64,000 nt of DNA from Acetivibrio thermocellus ATCC 27405 (GCF_000015865.1 NC_009012.1:2597081-2661080); one strand, 5' to 3'; shown: positions 10,142-21,198, counted from the stretch's first letter. Notes: generated by a model not told the origin, from the letters alone. A program made the numbers and translations.

Positions 10142-10253
10142 AAAAACTGTTCCCAAAACACTAGTTATATGGTATTATATTATTATATATAAGTATAAAA
10201 TTATTAATTGAATATTATTCAAGCTAAAAAATAAGTTATCCTACTGCTTTGTA

Positions 10254-10267
10254 CGAACAGATGTTTG
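10254..10267. promoter_or_regulatory. LexA (SOS) box-like sequence
   Basis: CGAACAGATGTTTG matches the Gram-positive LexA consensus CGAACRNRYGTTYC at 13 of 14 positions; only the last base differs. It lies 147 bases upstream of the GTG of the diguanylate cyclase. Whether it is bound is unknown. Confidence 0.4.
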
Positions 10268-10413
10268 TGATAATAAGATTGGTCAACAACTTTTTATTCG
10301 ACATTTCACCAACACTGTAAACACGACTCCAAACTCGTTGGACTCGTTTGAAACCTTAAAACCTGTGAAGTGATTTGTATTGTTATACATCCTTCGGAAA
10401 GGGTGAGATAAAC

Positions 10414-11661
10414 GTGTCAAAGAAGACTTCAAATAAAAATAAAAGTAAAAAGAAGCCCGGTTTTTTTACTTTATTGCTTTTTTCCCTAATTGCCGGTGCA
10501 GCTTTGGTCTGGCCTACTCACATATTGTTTTCCTATTACGCTGAAAATCCTCTTCCCAATGTTCCTTTAATCTTGTTTGCTTCAATACACAGCGGAATTT
10601 TGTATGTTATAATATTTCAGGTCTCAGGCATATTGATAAGAAATTATTCCGTGGAGCGTGCAAATGAAAAGGAACTTAAAAACTTTAAAGATTTTACGGA
10701 CACAATTCACAGGGCAGTAACGGAAATCGAAGCGTATCAAACCCTCTACGAGTTTATACAAAAAATTCGTGTGAGCAGCCGCATAACACTGTTCTACCGA
10801 AGGGAAGTATCTTCAAGTGAAATAGTATGGGAGAGACTTACAAAGGAAAGATTCCCTCTTTGCACCATGGAACCCAGGAACTGTCCTGTGGTCAAGTATG
10901 GGCGGGAATGTCTGGTAAAGAACATTGCCACAGACATACCATGTGCCAACCAGCTTCCGGAGCATAAATCAGGAAGCTACATTTGTCTGCCGATAACCGA
11001 AGGAAATATAACATTGGGAATTTTACAGCTTTATTCAAAATCAAAAAATTACTTTGATGAAGCTCTAATATCGAAAGTCAAATCTTACATAGAAGTCGCC
11101 AAGCCGGTTATCAGCAGTAAAAGGACATTGCACCAGCTTAGAAAGAATGCCACCACTGACAAACTTACCAAGCTTTACAACAGGAGATTTCTGGAACAGT
11201 ATCTTGACAATCAGCTTGAAATTACCGGCTTCTCAAATCAAAAATTAAGCGTCATCATGATGGACATTGACAACTTCAAACGGATAAACGATACTTACGG
11301 ACATAATGCCGGCGATGCCGTCCTGGTTACATTTGCACGAGTTATTTTGCGTTGTTTAAGGCAAACCGACCTTGTTGCCCGTTATGGAGGAGAGGAATTT
11401 ATAGCAATACTTCCGTCCTCGGACACCAAAAACGCCTATGACATAGCAGAACGTATCAGGGAATCCATAGCTGCGGAACCCATGCCCAAAATAAATGATG
11501 TCCAGCTCCCCAATATAAGCTGCAGCTTCGGAGTCTCAACCTACCCCACCCATGCAAAAAACAAAAATGACCTGATAAAAGCTGCGGATATAGCCTTGTA
11601 CAAAGCAAAACAGGCAGGCAAAAACCGAGTCATCACCTACTCTGAGGGTATGGAAATGTAG
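10414..11661 (+). CDS. GAF-GGDEF diguanylate cyclase, membrane anchored
   Basis: Predicted to make cyclic di-GMP from two GTP. After a lysine-rich N-terminus there are two membrane helices (about residues 18-38 and 50-70), then a GAF-like sensor region (about 85-240) with several cysteines, then a GGDEF domain (about 255-412). The active-site loop reads RYGGEEF and the inhibitory I-site RQTD lies five residues before it, so product feedback is expected. I prefer GTG 10414 (415 aa) because a GGAAAGGGTGAG ribosome binding site precedes it by about 8 bases; the TTG at 10375 would add 13 residues with no RBS. Its last 29 bases overlap the 3' end of nagA on the other strand. Confidence 0.9.
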   Translation: MSKKTSNKNKSKKKPGFFTLLLFSLIAGAALVWPTHILFSYYAENPLPNVPLILFASIHSGILYVIIFQVSGILIRNYSVERANEKELKNFKDFTDTIHRAVTEIEAYQTLYEFIQKIRVSSRITLFYRREVSSSEIVWERLTKERFPLCTMEPRNCPVVKYGRECLVKNIATDIPCANQLPEHKSGSYICLPITEGNITLGILQLYSKSKNYFDEALISKVKSYIEVAKPVISSKRTLHQLRKNATTDKLTKLYNRRFLEQYLDNQLEITGFSNQKLSVIMMDIDNFKRINDTYGHNAGDAVLVTFARVILRCLRQTDLVARYGGEEFIAILPSSDTKNAYDIAERIRESIAAEPMPKINDVQLPNISCSFGVSTYPTHAKNKNDLIKAADIALYKAKQAGKNRVITYSEGMEM

Positions 11662-12814
11662 AGTAAACCGTAATTCCCTGTATTATTGTTTCATGGATAT
11701 TCAGACTTCTGTCCAATATTACAATATCTGCATCTTTTCCTTCTGACAGGCTTCCCTTCCTGTCAAAAATGTTTATAAGTTTGGCAGGATTTGTTGAAGC
11801 CATTTTTATTGTATCCTCAAGGCTGAATCCCAATTTTTTCACCATATTTCCGATACCGTCTGCCATCGTAATGGTACTTCCGGCCAACACACCGTTTTCA
11901 AAAACGGCCGCACCGTCTTTAACTGTAATCATGCTTTCTGCAAACTCAAGTTTTCCCTCTCCGAGTCCGGCCGCCAAAATAGAATCGGTTACAAGAACCA
12001 CCCTGTCCGGTGTTTTACACTTGACAACCATTTGAATTACCGCTCCATGCACATGTATCAGGTCGGGAATTATTTCCACAGTGACATCGTCGCTGTCCAA
12101 CGCCGCTCCTGCAAGCCCCGGCTCCCTGTGATGAATACCTGTCATTGCATTAAAAAGGTGAGTGACATGTTTAAAACCATTTTTAAAGGCTTCTTTCGCC
12201 CCGGCAAAATCAACACCGGAATGTCCCGCACTAAAAATTATGTCTTCTTTGAACTTTCGGATAATTTCCTCAATTTTGTCCAATTCAGGCGCAGCCGTAA
12301 CAAGCTTTATATTATTTCCTGATTTTTCAACAAGTTCATCGATTAATTTCACATCAGGCTCCAGTATATATTCCGGCGGGTGAGCTCCCCTGTATTTTGG
12401 GTTTATAAACGGCCCCTCCAGGTTAATGCCGGCTATTTTGGCACCATCCAATCCTCTTTCCACGGCAAGACGGATATTCTCAACGGCACGGCAGATATTC
12501 TCCCTGGAATCAGTCATAACTGTAGCAAGAAAAGACGTAACTCCTTTGGATGCAAGAAACAAAGACAGCTCATTTAACCGGCCCGGGTCTGCCTTTATAA
12601 TATCGACACCTGCCGCTCCATGCATGTGTACATCAATAAATCCCGGAACAACATAAAAGCCTTCAGCATTCAGGACTTCATAGTCCGTTTCCGAAACTTC
12701 AATATTCTTACCAATCTTTGCAATTTTCCCACCGGCAATCAATATATCATTTACTTCAAAACCTTTTTGACTGTCTAAAACAAGTCCGTTTTTTACAAGC
12801 TTCATTTTTTCCAT
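11633..12814 (-). CDS. nagA: N-acetylglucosamine-6-phosphate deacetylase
   Basis: Removes the acetyl group from GlcNAc-6-phosphate, feeding amino sugars from wall recycling or chitin into glycolysis. It is an amidohydrolase-fold protein: the metal motif HMHG (PGFIDVHMHGAAGVD), the Glu of NLEGPFI, His residues in AGHSG and THLFNAM, and the catalytic Asp in LVTDSI are all visible. The start at ATG 12814 (393 aa) has AAAGGTGG placed 6 bases upstream; the ATG at 12820 would overlap that site. The gene is divergent from glgB, with a palindrome between them, and overlaps the end of the diguanylate cyclase gene by 29 bases. No nagB is next to it. Confidence 0.94.
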   Translation of the reverse strand: MEKMKLVKNGLVLDSQKGFEVNDILIAGGKIAKIGKNIEVSETDYEVLNAEGFYVVPGFIDVHMHGAAGVDIIKADPGRLNELSLFLASKGVTSFLATVMTDSRENICRAVENIRLAVERGLDGAKIAGINLEGPFINPKYRGAHPPEYILEPDVKLIDELVEKSGNNIKLVTAAPELDKIEEIIRKFKEDIIFSAGHSGVDFAGAKEAFKNGFKHVTHLFNAMTGIHHREPGLAGAALDSDDVTVEIIPDLIHVHGAVIQMVVKCKTPDRVVLVTDSILAAGLGEGKLEFAESMITVKDGAAVFENGVLAGSTITMADGIGNMVKKLGFSLEDTIKMASTNPAKLINIFDRKGSLSEGKDADIVILDRSLNIHETIIQGITVYSTFPYPQSR

Positions 12815-12916
12815 CCACATCCACCTTTGTTTTTCATGTTTGGTTTATCTCTTATGATTTTTACATATAATAAATTTAAATAATTCAGAATAAAAATAAC
12901 TGTAATATTTTAATCG

Positions 12917-12940
12917 GTTATGGTATTATATTATCATAAC
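12917..12940. promoter_or_regulatory. Candidate operator between nagA and glgB
   Basis: GTTATG-N12-CATAAC, a 24-base imperfect palindrome, lies in the divergent nagA/glgB spacer. The centre contains TATAAT-like sequence on the minus strand. Such a site in a divergent promoter region is a plausible repressor operator; the regulator is unknown. Confidence 0.3.
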
Positions 12941-13108
12941 ATTTGCGTTTTTTTCCAAGGTATAAGTACCAATTTCACTTATTCTGCTTTTTATTCGCGT
13001 TTTATCCGCATTGTTGAAAATAAAATAAAGTTTTGTTTTGAATTTGTCGATTTTGTTTAAGAAAAAATATTACCAAAAATAAATACGCAAAGAAGAGGTA
13101 TGATAGCG

Positions 13109-15322
13109 ATGAACACAACAGCAAATATTGACGAGGTTTACAAGGTTATCAATGCAGAGCATCATGATCCGTTCAGTGTGCTGGGAATGCACCGTCTGGA
13201 ATCTGAGAATGCAATGGTCGTAAGGGCATATCTGCCAAATGCAAAAGAAATAGAAGTAGTGGAACTCTCCAAAAACAACACATACCCAATGGAGAAAATC
13301 GACGAGAGGGGCTTTTTTGAGGTTGTAATAAAAGACAGGAATGACTTTTTCAAGTATAACCTGAGGGCCACCGACTACGTAGGCAACACTTTTACCTTTT
13401 ACGACCCTTACTGTTTCATGCCCGTGATCTCTGACTATGACCTTTATTTATTCAATGAGGGCAACCATCATAAAATCTACGAAAAGCTTGGTACCCACAG
13501 AATGACTATTGACGGTGTTGAAGGCACACTTTTTGCCGTTTGGGCCCCCTGTGCAAAACGCGTAAGTGTTGTGGGAAATTTCAACCAGTGGGACGGCCGC
13601 AGGCACCAAATGAGAGTGAGAGGAAGTTCCGGAGTATGGGAGTTGTTTATTCCGGGTGTTGGTGAAGGCGAGCTTTACAAATATGAAATAAAGACACCTC
13701 ACAACGAAATTTACATCAAAGCCGACCCCTATGCTTTTTATTCGGAACTTCGGCCAAATACAGCTTCCATCGTGTATGATATTGAAGGATATGAATGGCA
13801 TGACGCAGACTGGATGCGTGAAAGAGACAGCAGCAATTCCTTTGACAAGCCCATATCCATATACGAAGTGCATCTTGGCTCATGGAAAAGAGTCTCCAAC
13901 GATGAAAACGGCTTTTACTCATACAGGGAACTTGCAGATATGCTGGTAGAGTATGTGAAATACATGGGTTACACCCATATTGAACTTCTGCCGATTGCAG
14001 AACATCCTTTTGACGGTTCGTGGGGATACCAGGTTACAGGATATTATGCAGCAACCAGCAGATACGGACAGCCAAAAGATTTTATGTATTTTGTGGACAA
14101 ATGCCACCAAAACGGCATAGGAGTTATAATCGACTGGGTACCGGCTCATTTTCCCAAAGACGGCCACGGTCTGGCAAGATTTGACGGCACAGCCCTGTAT
14201 GAGCATTACGACCCCAAACAAGGCGAGCATCCTGACTGGGGAACTCATATATTCAATTACGGAAGAAATGAAGTTAAAAACTTCTTAATTGCCAATGCCA
14301 TGTTCTGGTTCGATAAATACCATATTGACGGACTTAGGGTTGACGCAGTGGCATCCATGCTCTATCTGGATTACGGCAAAAAGGACGGGGAATGGATACC
14401 CAATCGCTGGGGAGGAAAAGAAAACGTCGACGCCATTGAGTTTATGAGGCAGCTGAATTCAACCGTGTTCCAATACTTCCCCGGTGTTATGATGATCGCT
14501 GAGGAATCCACAGCCTGGGCTTTAGTAACCAAACCTCCTTACACAGGTGGTCTTGGCTTCTCGTACAAATGGAACATGGGCTGGATGAACGACTTTTTGC
14601 GCTATATGAGTATGGACTCGGTATACAGAAAGTACCATCAAAATCTTATAACCTTCTCCCTGATGTACGCTTTCTCGGAAAACTTTATACTTGTACTCTC
14701 CCATGACGAAGTAGTACACGGCAAATGCTCCATGATAAACAAAATGCCGGGAGATTACTGGCAAAAGTTTGCGGGCCTGCGTGCAAGCTACGGTTACCTG
14801 TACGGCCATCCCGGCAAGAAACTTCTTTTCATGGGGGGAGAATTTGCACAGTTTATTGAATGGAACTACAAGCAAAGCCTTGACTGGTTCCTGCTGGATT
14901 ATGACATGCATAAGAAAATGCAGGATTATGTACGGGACCTCAACAAGCTTTACAGAAGCGAAAAAGCACTGTATGAAGTTGATTTCCATTATGATGGCTT
15001 TGAATGGATAGATTGCAACGATACGGAACACAGCATTATTTCCTTTATGAGAAAGGGCAAGGACTGGCATAATTCTCTCATATTTGTGTGCAACTTCACT
15101 CCCGTGCCCCATGAAGACTACCGCATTGGTTCGCCTTTTAACACCACTTATGATGAGATTTTCAACAGCGACTGGGAAAAATACGGCGGAAGCAATGTCG
15201 GAAACTTCGAGCCTATTAAGGCTGAAGAGATAAGCATGCACAACAAACCTTATTCCATGAGGCTTCGCATTCCGCCGCTTGCAACAATTGTGCTAAAGCC
15301 AAGGTTTGACAGGAAGGATTAA
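13109..15322 (+). CDS. glgB: 1,4-alpha-glucan branching enzyme (GH13)
   Basis: Cuts alpha-1,4 glucan chains and rejoins them as alpha-1,6 branches during glycogen synthesis. An N-terminal CBM48 region (about residues 100-205, FAVWAPCAKRVSVVGNFN) precedes the GH13 barrel. GLRVDAVASMLYLDY carries the catalytic Asp nucleophile, IAEESTAW the Glu acid/base, and LSHDEVVHGK the third Asp, all as in GlgB. ATG 13109 is preferred (737 aa) because the AGAGGT ribosome binding site is 9 bases upstream; ATG 13100 would abut it. It is followed by a hairpin terminator. No other glg gene is next to it. Confidence 0.96.
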   Translation: MNTTANIDEVYKVINAEHHDPFSVLGMHRLESENAMVVRAYLPNAKEIEVVELSKNNTYPMEKIDERGFFEVVIKDRNDFFKYNLRATDYVGNTFTFYDPYCFMPVISDYDLYLFNEGNHHKIYEKLGTHRMTIDGVEGTLFAVWAPCAKRVSVVGNFNQWDGRRHQMRVRGSSGVWELFIPGVGEGELYKYEIKTPHNEIYIKADPYAFYSELRPNTASIVYDIEGYEWHDADWMRERDSSNSFDKPISIYEVHLGSWKRVSNDENGFYSYRELADMLVEYVKYMGYTHIELLPIAEHPFDGSWGYQVTGYYAATSRYGQPKDFMYFVDKCHQNGIGVIIDWVPAHFPKDGHGLARFDGTALYEHYDPKQGEHPDWGTHIFNYGRNEVKNFLIANAMFWFDKYHIDGLRVDAVASMLYLDYGKKDGEWIPNRWGGKENVDAIEFMRQLNSTVFQYFPGVMMIAEESTAWALVTKPPYTGGLGFSYKWNMGWMNDFLRYMSMDSVYRKYHQNLITFSLMYAFSENFILVLSHDEVVHGKCSMINKMPGDYWQKFAGLRASYGYLYGHPGKKLLFMGGEFAQFIEWNYKQSLDWFLLDYDMHKKMQDYVRDLNKLYRSEKALYEVDFHYDGFEWIDCNDTEHSIISFMRKGKDWHNSLIFVCNFTPVPHEDYRIGSPFNTTYDEIFNSDWEKYGGSNVGNFEPIKAEEISMHNKPYSMRLRIPPLATIVLKPRFDRKD

Positions 15323-15330
15323 CTCTAATT

Positions 15331-15376
15331 AATTGCCACTTTGACCGGGCTTCTCAACCAGGTTGAAGTGGCAATT
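15331..15376 (+). terminator. Terminator after glgB
   Basis: AATTGCCACTT (15331-15341) and AAGTGGCAATT (15366-15376) form a perfect 11-bp stem starting 8 bases after the glgB stop. The loop contains an alternative CAACC/GGTTG pairing. The tail is AT-rich (ATAATATC) rather than a clean T-run. Confidence 0.6.
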
Positions 15377-15394
15377 ATAATATCACGAAGCCAT

Positions 15395-15422
15395 CATGAT
15401 ATTATATTCATGATATTATATT
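15395..15422. repeat. Perfect 14-bp tandem duplication
   Basis: CATGATATTATATT occurs twice head-to-tail with no gap (15395-15408 and 15409-15422), in the spacer between glgB and the lipoprotein gene. Confidence 0.9.
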
Positions 15423-15503
15423 TAAGTTCAAAAATTCCATAAGTTTTATAGTTAAAAATGCTTTCTGAAACTATTGTATATTCTTAGAAAAACTTGGTTT
15501 TTA

Positions 15504-15532
15504 TTGCACAACTAAACTTTGTATGGTAATAT
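15504..15532 (+). promoter_or_regulatory. Candidate sigma-A promoter for the lipoprotein gene
   Basis: TTGCAC (15504-15509), a 17-base spacer and TAATAT (15527-15532). It would give a leader of about 80 bases to the ATG at 15622. Confidence 0.4.
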
Positions 15533-15621
15533 TAAAAGTAAATATTTATATGCTTAGTAAAAATATTTCGCAATTAGAAATAGAATTATAGAGTAAGCAA
15601 TAAGTAAAGGAGTTTAATTAT

Positions 15622-16212
15622 ATGAGAAACATACTGGCAACTATATTGCTTGTGGTTATGTTGTTCCTTGTTGCCTGTACCGGAAATAATAATCAATTAG
15701 TCAGTCAATCCGAACTTGTTCCTGAGAATACACCTGTTGATGGCAATCAAATAAAAGCGCCTGAAGAAACTTTGTCCAGTGACAGCATGTATTCTGATTA
15801 CAATGGAAAAAATATCAAGTTTCGTTTCCCAAAAACATGGGAAATGACAGAATATCAAGCAGATTATGAGTATTTTATAAGATTTAATCTCCCTACAAAA
15901 AACAAAAACAGAGCTCCAAATCAAGTCACTATCGTAATAAGTGATATGGCTGAAAAAAGTAAAAATTTTGACTATCAAAATAAAAATATATTTGAGCAGT
16001 ACATTGAAAATGACAACACCATGGATATTAGTAATATCACGGTGGATGGATGTAATGGTTATAAAGCAGTATCTATAGAAAGCGAAACGCTATATATTTC
16101 TTTCGAAAAAGGGGATTTACGATACGATCTTATTTTTATGTCAGATGAAGGTGAATTCCTGGAACTACTGCCGGAAGTTGAATCAATGATAAGCTCCATC
16201 AGTACATATTAA
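15622..16212 (+). CDS. Putative lipoprotein, PsbP-like fold possible
   Basis: 196-aa exported protein with a short hydrophobic N-terminus ending in the lipobox LVAC (Cys about residue 19), so it is probably lipidated and held on the outer face of the membrane. A Ser/Asn-rich linker (about 20-55) leads to a domain beginning YNGKNIKFRFPKTWEM. Such FxFP.xW starts are seen in PsbP/Mog1-type domains of bacterial lipoproteins. The ribosome binding site AAAGGAG lies well placed. No specific function can be given. It stands alone, convergent with the xylanase gene. Confidence 0.75.
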   Translation: MRNILATILLVVMLFLVACTGNNNQLVSQSELVPENTPVDGNQIKAPEETLSSDSMYSDYNGKNIKFRFPKTWEMTEYQADYEYFIRFNLPTKNKNRAPNQVTIVISDMAEKSKNFDYQNKNIFEQYIENDNTMDISNITVDGCNGYKAVSIESETLYISFEKGDLRYDLIFMSDEGEFLELLPEVESMISSISTY

Positions 16213-16652
16213 AAAGTCCAGTTCTCGCAAGTAACTGCTATAAGGAAGGATATTTCGCTGTTAAGCAAGAAGCTCAAAAGAGGTAAAATAAAGATAGTTC
16301 GTACAAAGATGCATTGATATTCATGCTGATGCCTGATATTATTAAATTTGCTGCCATAATTGTCTCTTCGGTATTTTATGTTGAGGTATCGTTTATTACC
16401 GTCCATATCTCAGCTTTACAATATCCGATATATTACATATCACATATTTTGGTTTTTCAATTGTATTGATAACATCTCCTCTGTAAAAGATTTTATGAAA
16501 TTTTAAAGGAAGAAAATTCCCTTGGGTATAGGGAAAAGGAAGAGGCGACAAGAAAAGGTTTTCTGCTCTTATCGCCTCAACTGTCAAAATGTTTTTCTTT
16601 TTGCATCTATAGCTGCTAATTTTAAAGCAATTTTTTTAGTTCGGAACTTGAT
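16213..16652. other. Intergenic region between lipoprotein and xyl5A
   Basis: About 440 bases without a convincing gene. The only structure seen is the hairpin at 16542-16578. The small open frames here on the minus strand have no ribosome binding sites or recognisable content. Confidence 0.6.
16542..16578. terminator. Hairpin after the cellulosomal cluster, probably bidirectional
   Basis: GAGGCGA (16542-16548) pairs with TCGCCTC (16572-16578), extended by AAGA/TCTT after one mismatch. Pyrimidine-rich tails follow on both strands (TTCCTTTTCCC on minus; TGTTTTTCTTTTTG after a gap on plus). It lies 75 bases past the xyl5A stop. Confidence 0.5.
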
Positions 16653-19499
16653 TTATAAAGTAGTTATGACACGGAGTATATATCTTTTTAATAAAGCAAG
16701 GTCGGTGGAATCCACTCTGCCGTCTCTGTTTGTATCCGCATTTAAAAGCTGTTTTTCCGTAAGCCGGATACTGCGGAGCAAATGCCTTTTTAGCATCTGA
16801 AGGTCTGTTGAGTTTATATTTCCGTCATCGTTTATATCGCCCAAATGCACATCATCATTCTCCTCACCGGCCGGTGTACCGAAAAACTGCAGCTCTGCAA
16901 TATTTCCATTACTGCCGTCCGGGGACAAATAGCGGACATAGCGGAAGCCGGTTGGATTGTCTACATCCACCGAAGTTAACGTACCGGAGCCTGGTAGTGA
17001 GGTAATGGTAAACAGCGTCACTGCATCGCTGAAATCTTCTTTATTTGCCCCCTGAAAAATTCCCCCTATCATGCGCTGTTCATAGCCGGAACGCGGGCAG
17101 AATTTAATTTGTGTAATGACATTCCTCACACCTTCCCCAAAATCCAGTCCCAGCCAGCAGCCGTTTGCTGTAGGACCGTCAAAAAACGTGTTCAGGTCAC
17201 CGTCAAAAGCTTTGTGAATTGTGTTCCCAATGTTATTCCACGAACCTTGGGTTCCAATAACGGTACCCGTAAGTTTAGGATATTGCAGTATCGCTTCCGC
17301 ACTGTTGAGGGTTTCCACTCCATTGCTTACCGCACTTACCACATAATAGTATTTAGTACCCGTTGCCACACCGGTGTCGGTATAGTTTGTCGATGTGATA
17401 TTGGTGGCAATAGTTGTATACGGACCACCGCTTTTGGTGGAACGTTTAACATTGTAAGAGTTCGCACCCGGAGCGGCATTCCATGTCAAATTGGCCGTAT
17501 TGCCGGAAGAATCAAGTACCGCACTTAGCCCTGTCGGAAACGCGGGAGCGGAAACCGGAAGTATTGCCCACTGCTGATTGGCTCCACCATGAAAAGCCTT
17601 TCCCTCTATCTTGCTCGGATCACCTGAGGATATTTGCAGGTTTGTACCGTCACCGACAAGTACGATTCTGTAGTAACCGTCACCCGTAGGACTGATAATA
17701 AAACACGTACTGGAGCCTGTTCCCCACCATCCGACAGTTCCAAAACCCATCCACCAGTTCCAGTTCCAGCCTCTGCCTGCGGATGAAATTCTGTATTGGC
17801 CGCCGCCAATGTGCTGAATCTTCCAGTGCTGTTCCGTGATTCCTTTGTAATCGGCGGTTATTATGCTGTTGTTGCCGGTTACTTCCTGCAATGTCTTTCC
17901 ATTTGCGCGGTTCAAAAACTTATATGTTCCGTCGGGAATGGTTCCTGTTGATATCGGAGAAAGTTCAATCCAATTCAAATTGAACCCTCCGGACAAAGCA
18001 TTGATACGTAATTTTTGCAGGCCGGCTCCAAGAAACACCTGCCTTGTGGCTGTAGTCCAAGTCTGAAAACCTCCGGTAGCAGGCAGTTCCCAAACTCCGG
18101 TCTTGTCCTGGTTTCCGAAACTCACCTGTACTCTGCTGCCGCTGATGCCTGCCACACGGAGCGACAAGTTATAGTATCCGGGATTCCGAACTCTTATGGT
18201 ATATTCAAGCCATTCTCCTTCCGAAATCCATCCGACATTGTAACCGCCGCCTGTGTCTGAAGTTTTCTCAATATCCACTCCTTCATCCGGGCGGTATTGT
18301 CCTCCAACATTCACCGAATCCGTGTCATAATACGAAACCCCGTTTCCGCCCCAATCGAAGTCTTCTGCTTCGATACGGGTTGTACCGGTTAAGAAGTTGT
18401 TAATCCACGTCGCAGTTTCCCTTGCCAGACCACCGTTGCCGTATACACCGCGGGCCGCCGGCCAGTTCCCGTAATCGGGAGTCCAAGAAAGACCGGAATT
18501 TTCCACCAATGCTGAGAAATATTCCGGCTTTGTAACATCATCAGACACACCGGTTGGCGGAATGTACTGGAAAGTAAGCCAGGAGACTCCCAGGCGTTCC
18601 AGCTCGTAGGTAAGTTCAACATCCAATCCTCCCATGCCGCTGCCCCAGGCACCTCCGGCATACTCAGTCATAAAGCAGGGATAACCGGCCTTTAAAAGTT
18701 CCTCCACCGCAATGGTGGTTTCCTGCCAACCTGCATATCCGTGAAACGCCACAGCTTCGTTAGTCCACACTGCGTTTTCATTGCCAAAAACCGCCTTGTT
18801 GAAAGCGCGTATGTCTTTCAGGGCTTCGGCCGCTCCCCCTTTGCCTCCAAATACTGCATAGGAGAAAAGTAATACCGGTGTTTCCGGTGCATAAGTACGG
18901 ATTATCCTGTAAACATCAATTTCCATATCAACTGCACCGGGAGGATTGGCCGTTGAAGAAGAATATGGAGGTCCCCATGCCACAGGCTCATTGTGTATTT
19001 CATACAATACATGTGTTTCTTTTGCATAACGCGGTGCATAGAACTTCCAGAAATCCCTTGCCCATTGCGCGTTATGATTTCCGTTATTGGCACCGTTGCC
19101 TATGGTTATTACCAGATAAAGACCAAGTTCACGAGTCCTTTCCACTATCTTGTCAATTTCATTAACCGCGTATCCCGGAGCTTTGCTTCCGGGAGCAGGA
19201 TATCTGGGGTCAAAGCATTCTGCGTAGAGGTGTACTGCATTAAATCCCAGTTCCTTAACTCTCGCAATCTGGTCATAAGGAGCTGCCGCCGTCCATTCCG
19301 TGGAAGTGTATGGACCGCGTAACGGCTGCCCATTGTCTCCTACAAACGTGGTTCTGGCTGCATTAAGACGCGGCCGGCCACGTTGCGGGCTTGCATATGC
19401 CCGGTTTGGAATAAAACTTAGAATACTTAAAGCAATTGCAATAATTGATACAAATGCAACTGTTCTAATTTTAATACTTGTTTTAATACTTGCCCCCAT
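16653..19499 (-). CDS. xyl5A: Cellulosomal arabinoxylanase GH5_34-CBM6-CBM13-Fn3-CBM62-dockerin (CtXyl5A)
   Basis: Secreted arabinoxylan-specific endoxylanase, last gene of the cluster. A signal peptide spans residues 1-36. The GH5 domain (about 37-372) has the acid/base Glu171 in YEIHNEP and nucleophile Glu278 in FMTEYAG. Then come CBM6 (from about 373, TRIEAEDFD), a CBM13-type beta-trefoil (about 520-655, WKIQHIGGG), Fn3 (about 660-745), CBM62 (about 750-875, galactose/arabinose binding in the known enzyme) and a dockerin (about 885-948). The dockerin's two calcium loops, [12 protein letters not shown] and DTNRDGRVDSTD, keep the Ser-Thr pair used for cohesin binding. This exact order is that of the characterised A. 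thermocellus CtXyl5A, recalled as Cthe_2193. The RBS is AGGGGGGAG. Confidence 0.95.
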   Translation of the reverse strand: MGASIKTSIKIRTVAFVSIIAIALSILSFIPNRAYASPQRGRPRLNAARTTFVGDNGQPLRGPYTSTEWTAAAPYDQIARVKELGFNAVHLYAECFDPRYPAPGSKAPGYAVNEIDKIVERTRELGLYLVITIGNGANNGNHNAQWARDFWKFYAPRYAKETHVLYEIHNEPVAWGPPYSSSTANPPGAVDMEIDVYRIIRTYAPETPVLLFSYAVFGGKGGAAEALKDIRAFNKAVFGNENAVWTNEAVAFHGYAGWQETTIAVEELLKAGYPCFMTEYAGGAWGSGMGGLDVELTYELERLGVSWLTFQYIPPTGVSDDVTKPEYFSALVENSGLSWTPDYGNWPAARGVYGNGGLARETATWINNFLTGTTRIEAEDFDWGGNGVSYYDTDSVNVGGQYRPDEGVDIEKTSDTGGGYNVGWISEGEWLEYTIRVRNPGYYNLSLRVAGISGSRVQVSFGNQDKTGVWELPATGGFQTWTTATRQVFLGAGLQKLRINALSGGFNLNWIELSPISTGTIPDGTYKFLNRANGKTLQEVTGNNSIITADYKGITEQHWKIQHIGGGQYRISSAGRGWNWNWWMGFGTVGWWGTGSSTCFIISPTGDGYYRIVLVGDGTNLQISSGDPSKIEGKAFHGGANQQWAILPVSAPAFPTGLSAVLDSSGNTANLTWNAAPGANSYNVKRSTKSGGPYTTIATNITSTNYTDTGVATGTKYYYVVSAVSNGVETLNSAEAILQYPKLTGTVIGTQGSWNNIGNTIHKAFDGDLNTFFDGPTANGCWLGLDFGEGVRNVITQIKFCPRSGYEQRMIGGIFQGANKEDFSDAVTLFTITSLPGSGTLTSVDVDNPTGFRYVRYLSPDGSNGNIAELQFFGTPAGEENDDVHLGDINDDGNINSTDLQMLKRHLLRSIRLTEKQLLNADTNRDGRVDSTDLALLKRYILRVITTL

Positions 19500-19571
19500 A
19501 ATTTAAATCTCCCCCCTTTTAATGAAATCATATTTTAAGTATAACTCAATTCTATTTCATTTTCATCTTTT

Positions 19572-21080
<1,509 letters not shown>

Positions 21081-21198
21081 TTACCTCCTCTTTTCATTTT
21101 TTATTTAAATTTTTCTTAATCAAAACCAGTGACATCAAAAGTAGGGTTCACTTTCTCCGTTCCATAGCTGTCTGCAGGTGACATAATACGAATACGGC

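Larger units (their letters stand above)
9907..10413. other. Long AT-rich intergenic region before the diguanylate cyclase
   Basis: About 500 bases with no credible gene. It holds a nested hairpin (10053-10141), a LexA-box-like sequence (10254-10267), and an imperfect hairpin ACGACTCCAA/TTGGACTCGT (10323-10347) shortly before the GGDEF gene. A perfect TATAAT at 10114-10119 lacks a convincing -35 partner. Confidence 0.6.

Noticed and set aside
9907-10413. c-di-GMP riboswitch upstream of the GGDEF gene
   Set aside because: Looked for the conserved GEMM core (ACGCA...GCAAA...CCGG..TAGG) and did not find it; the nested hairpin has different content.
14522-15241. 239-codon open frame antisense to glgB
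   Set aside because: Lies wholly opposite the GH13 catalytic domain; no ribosome binding site or recognisable family.
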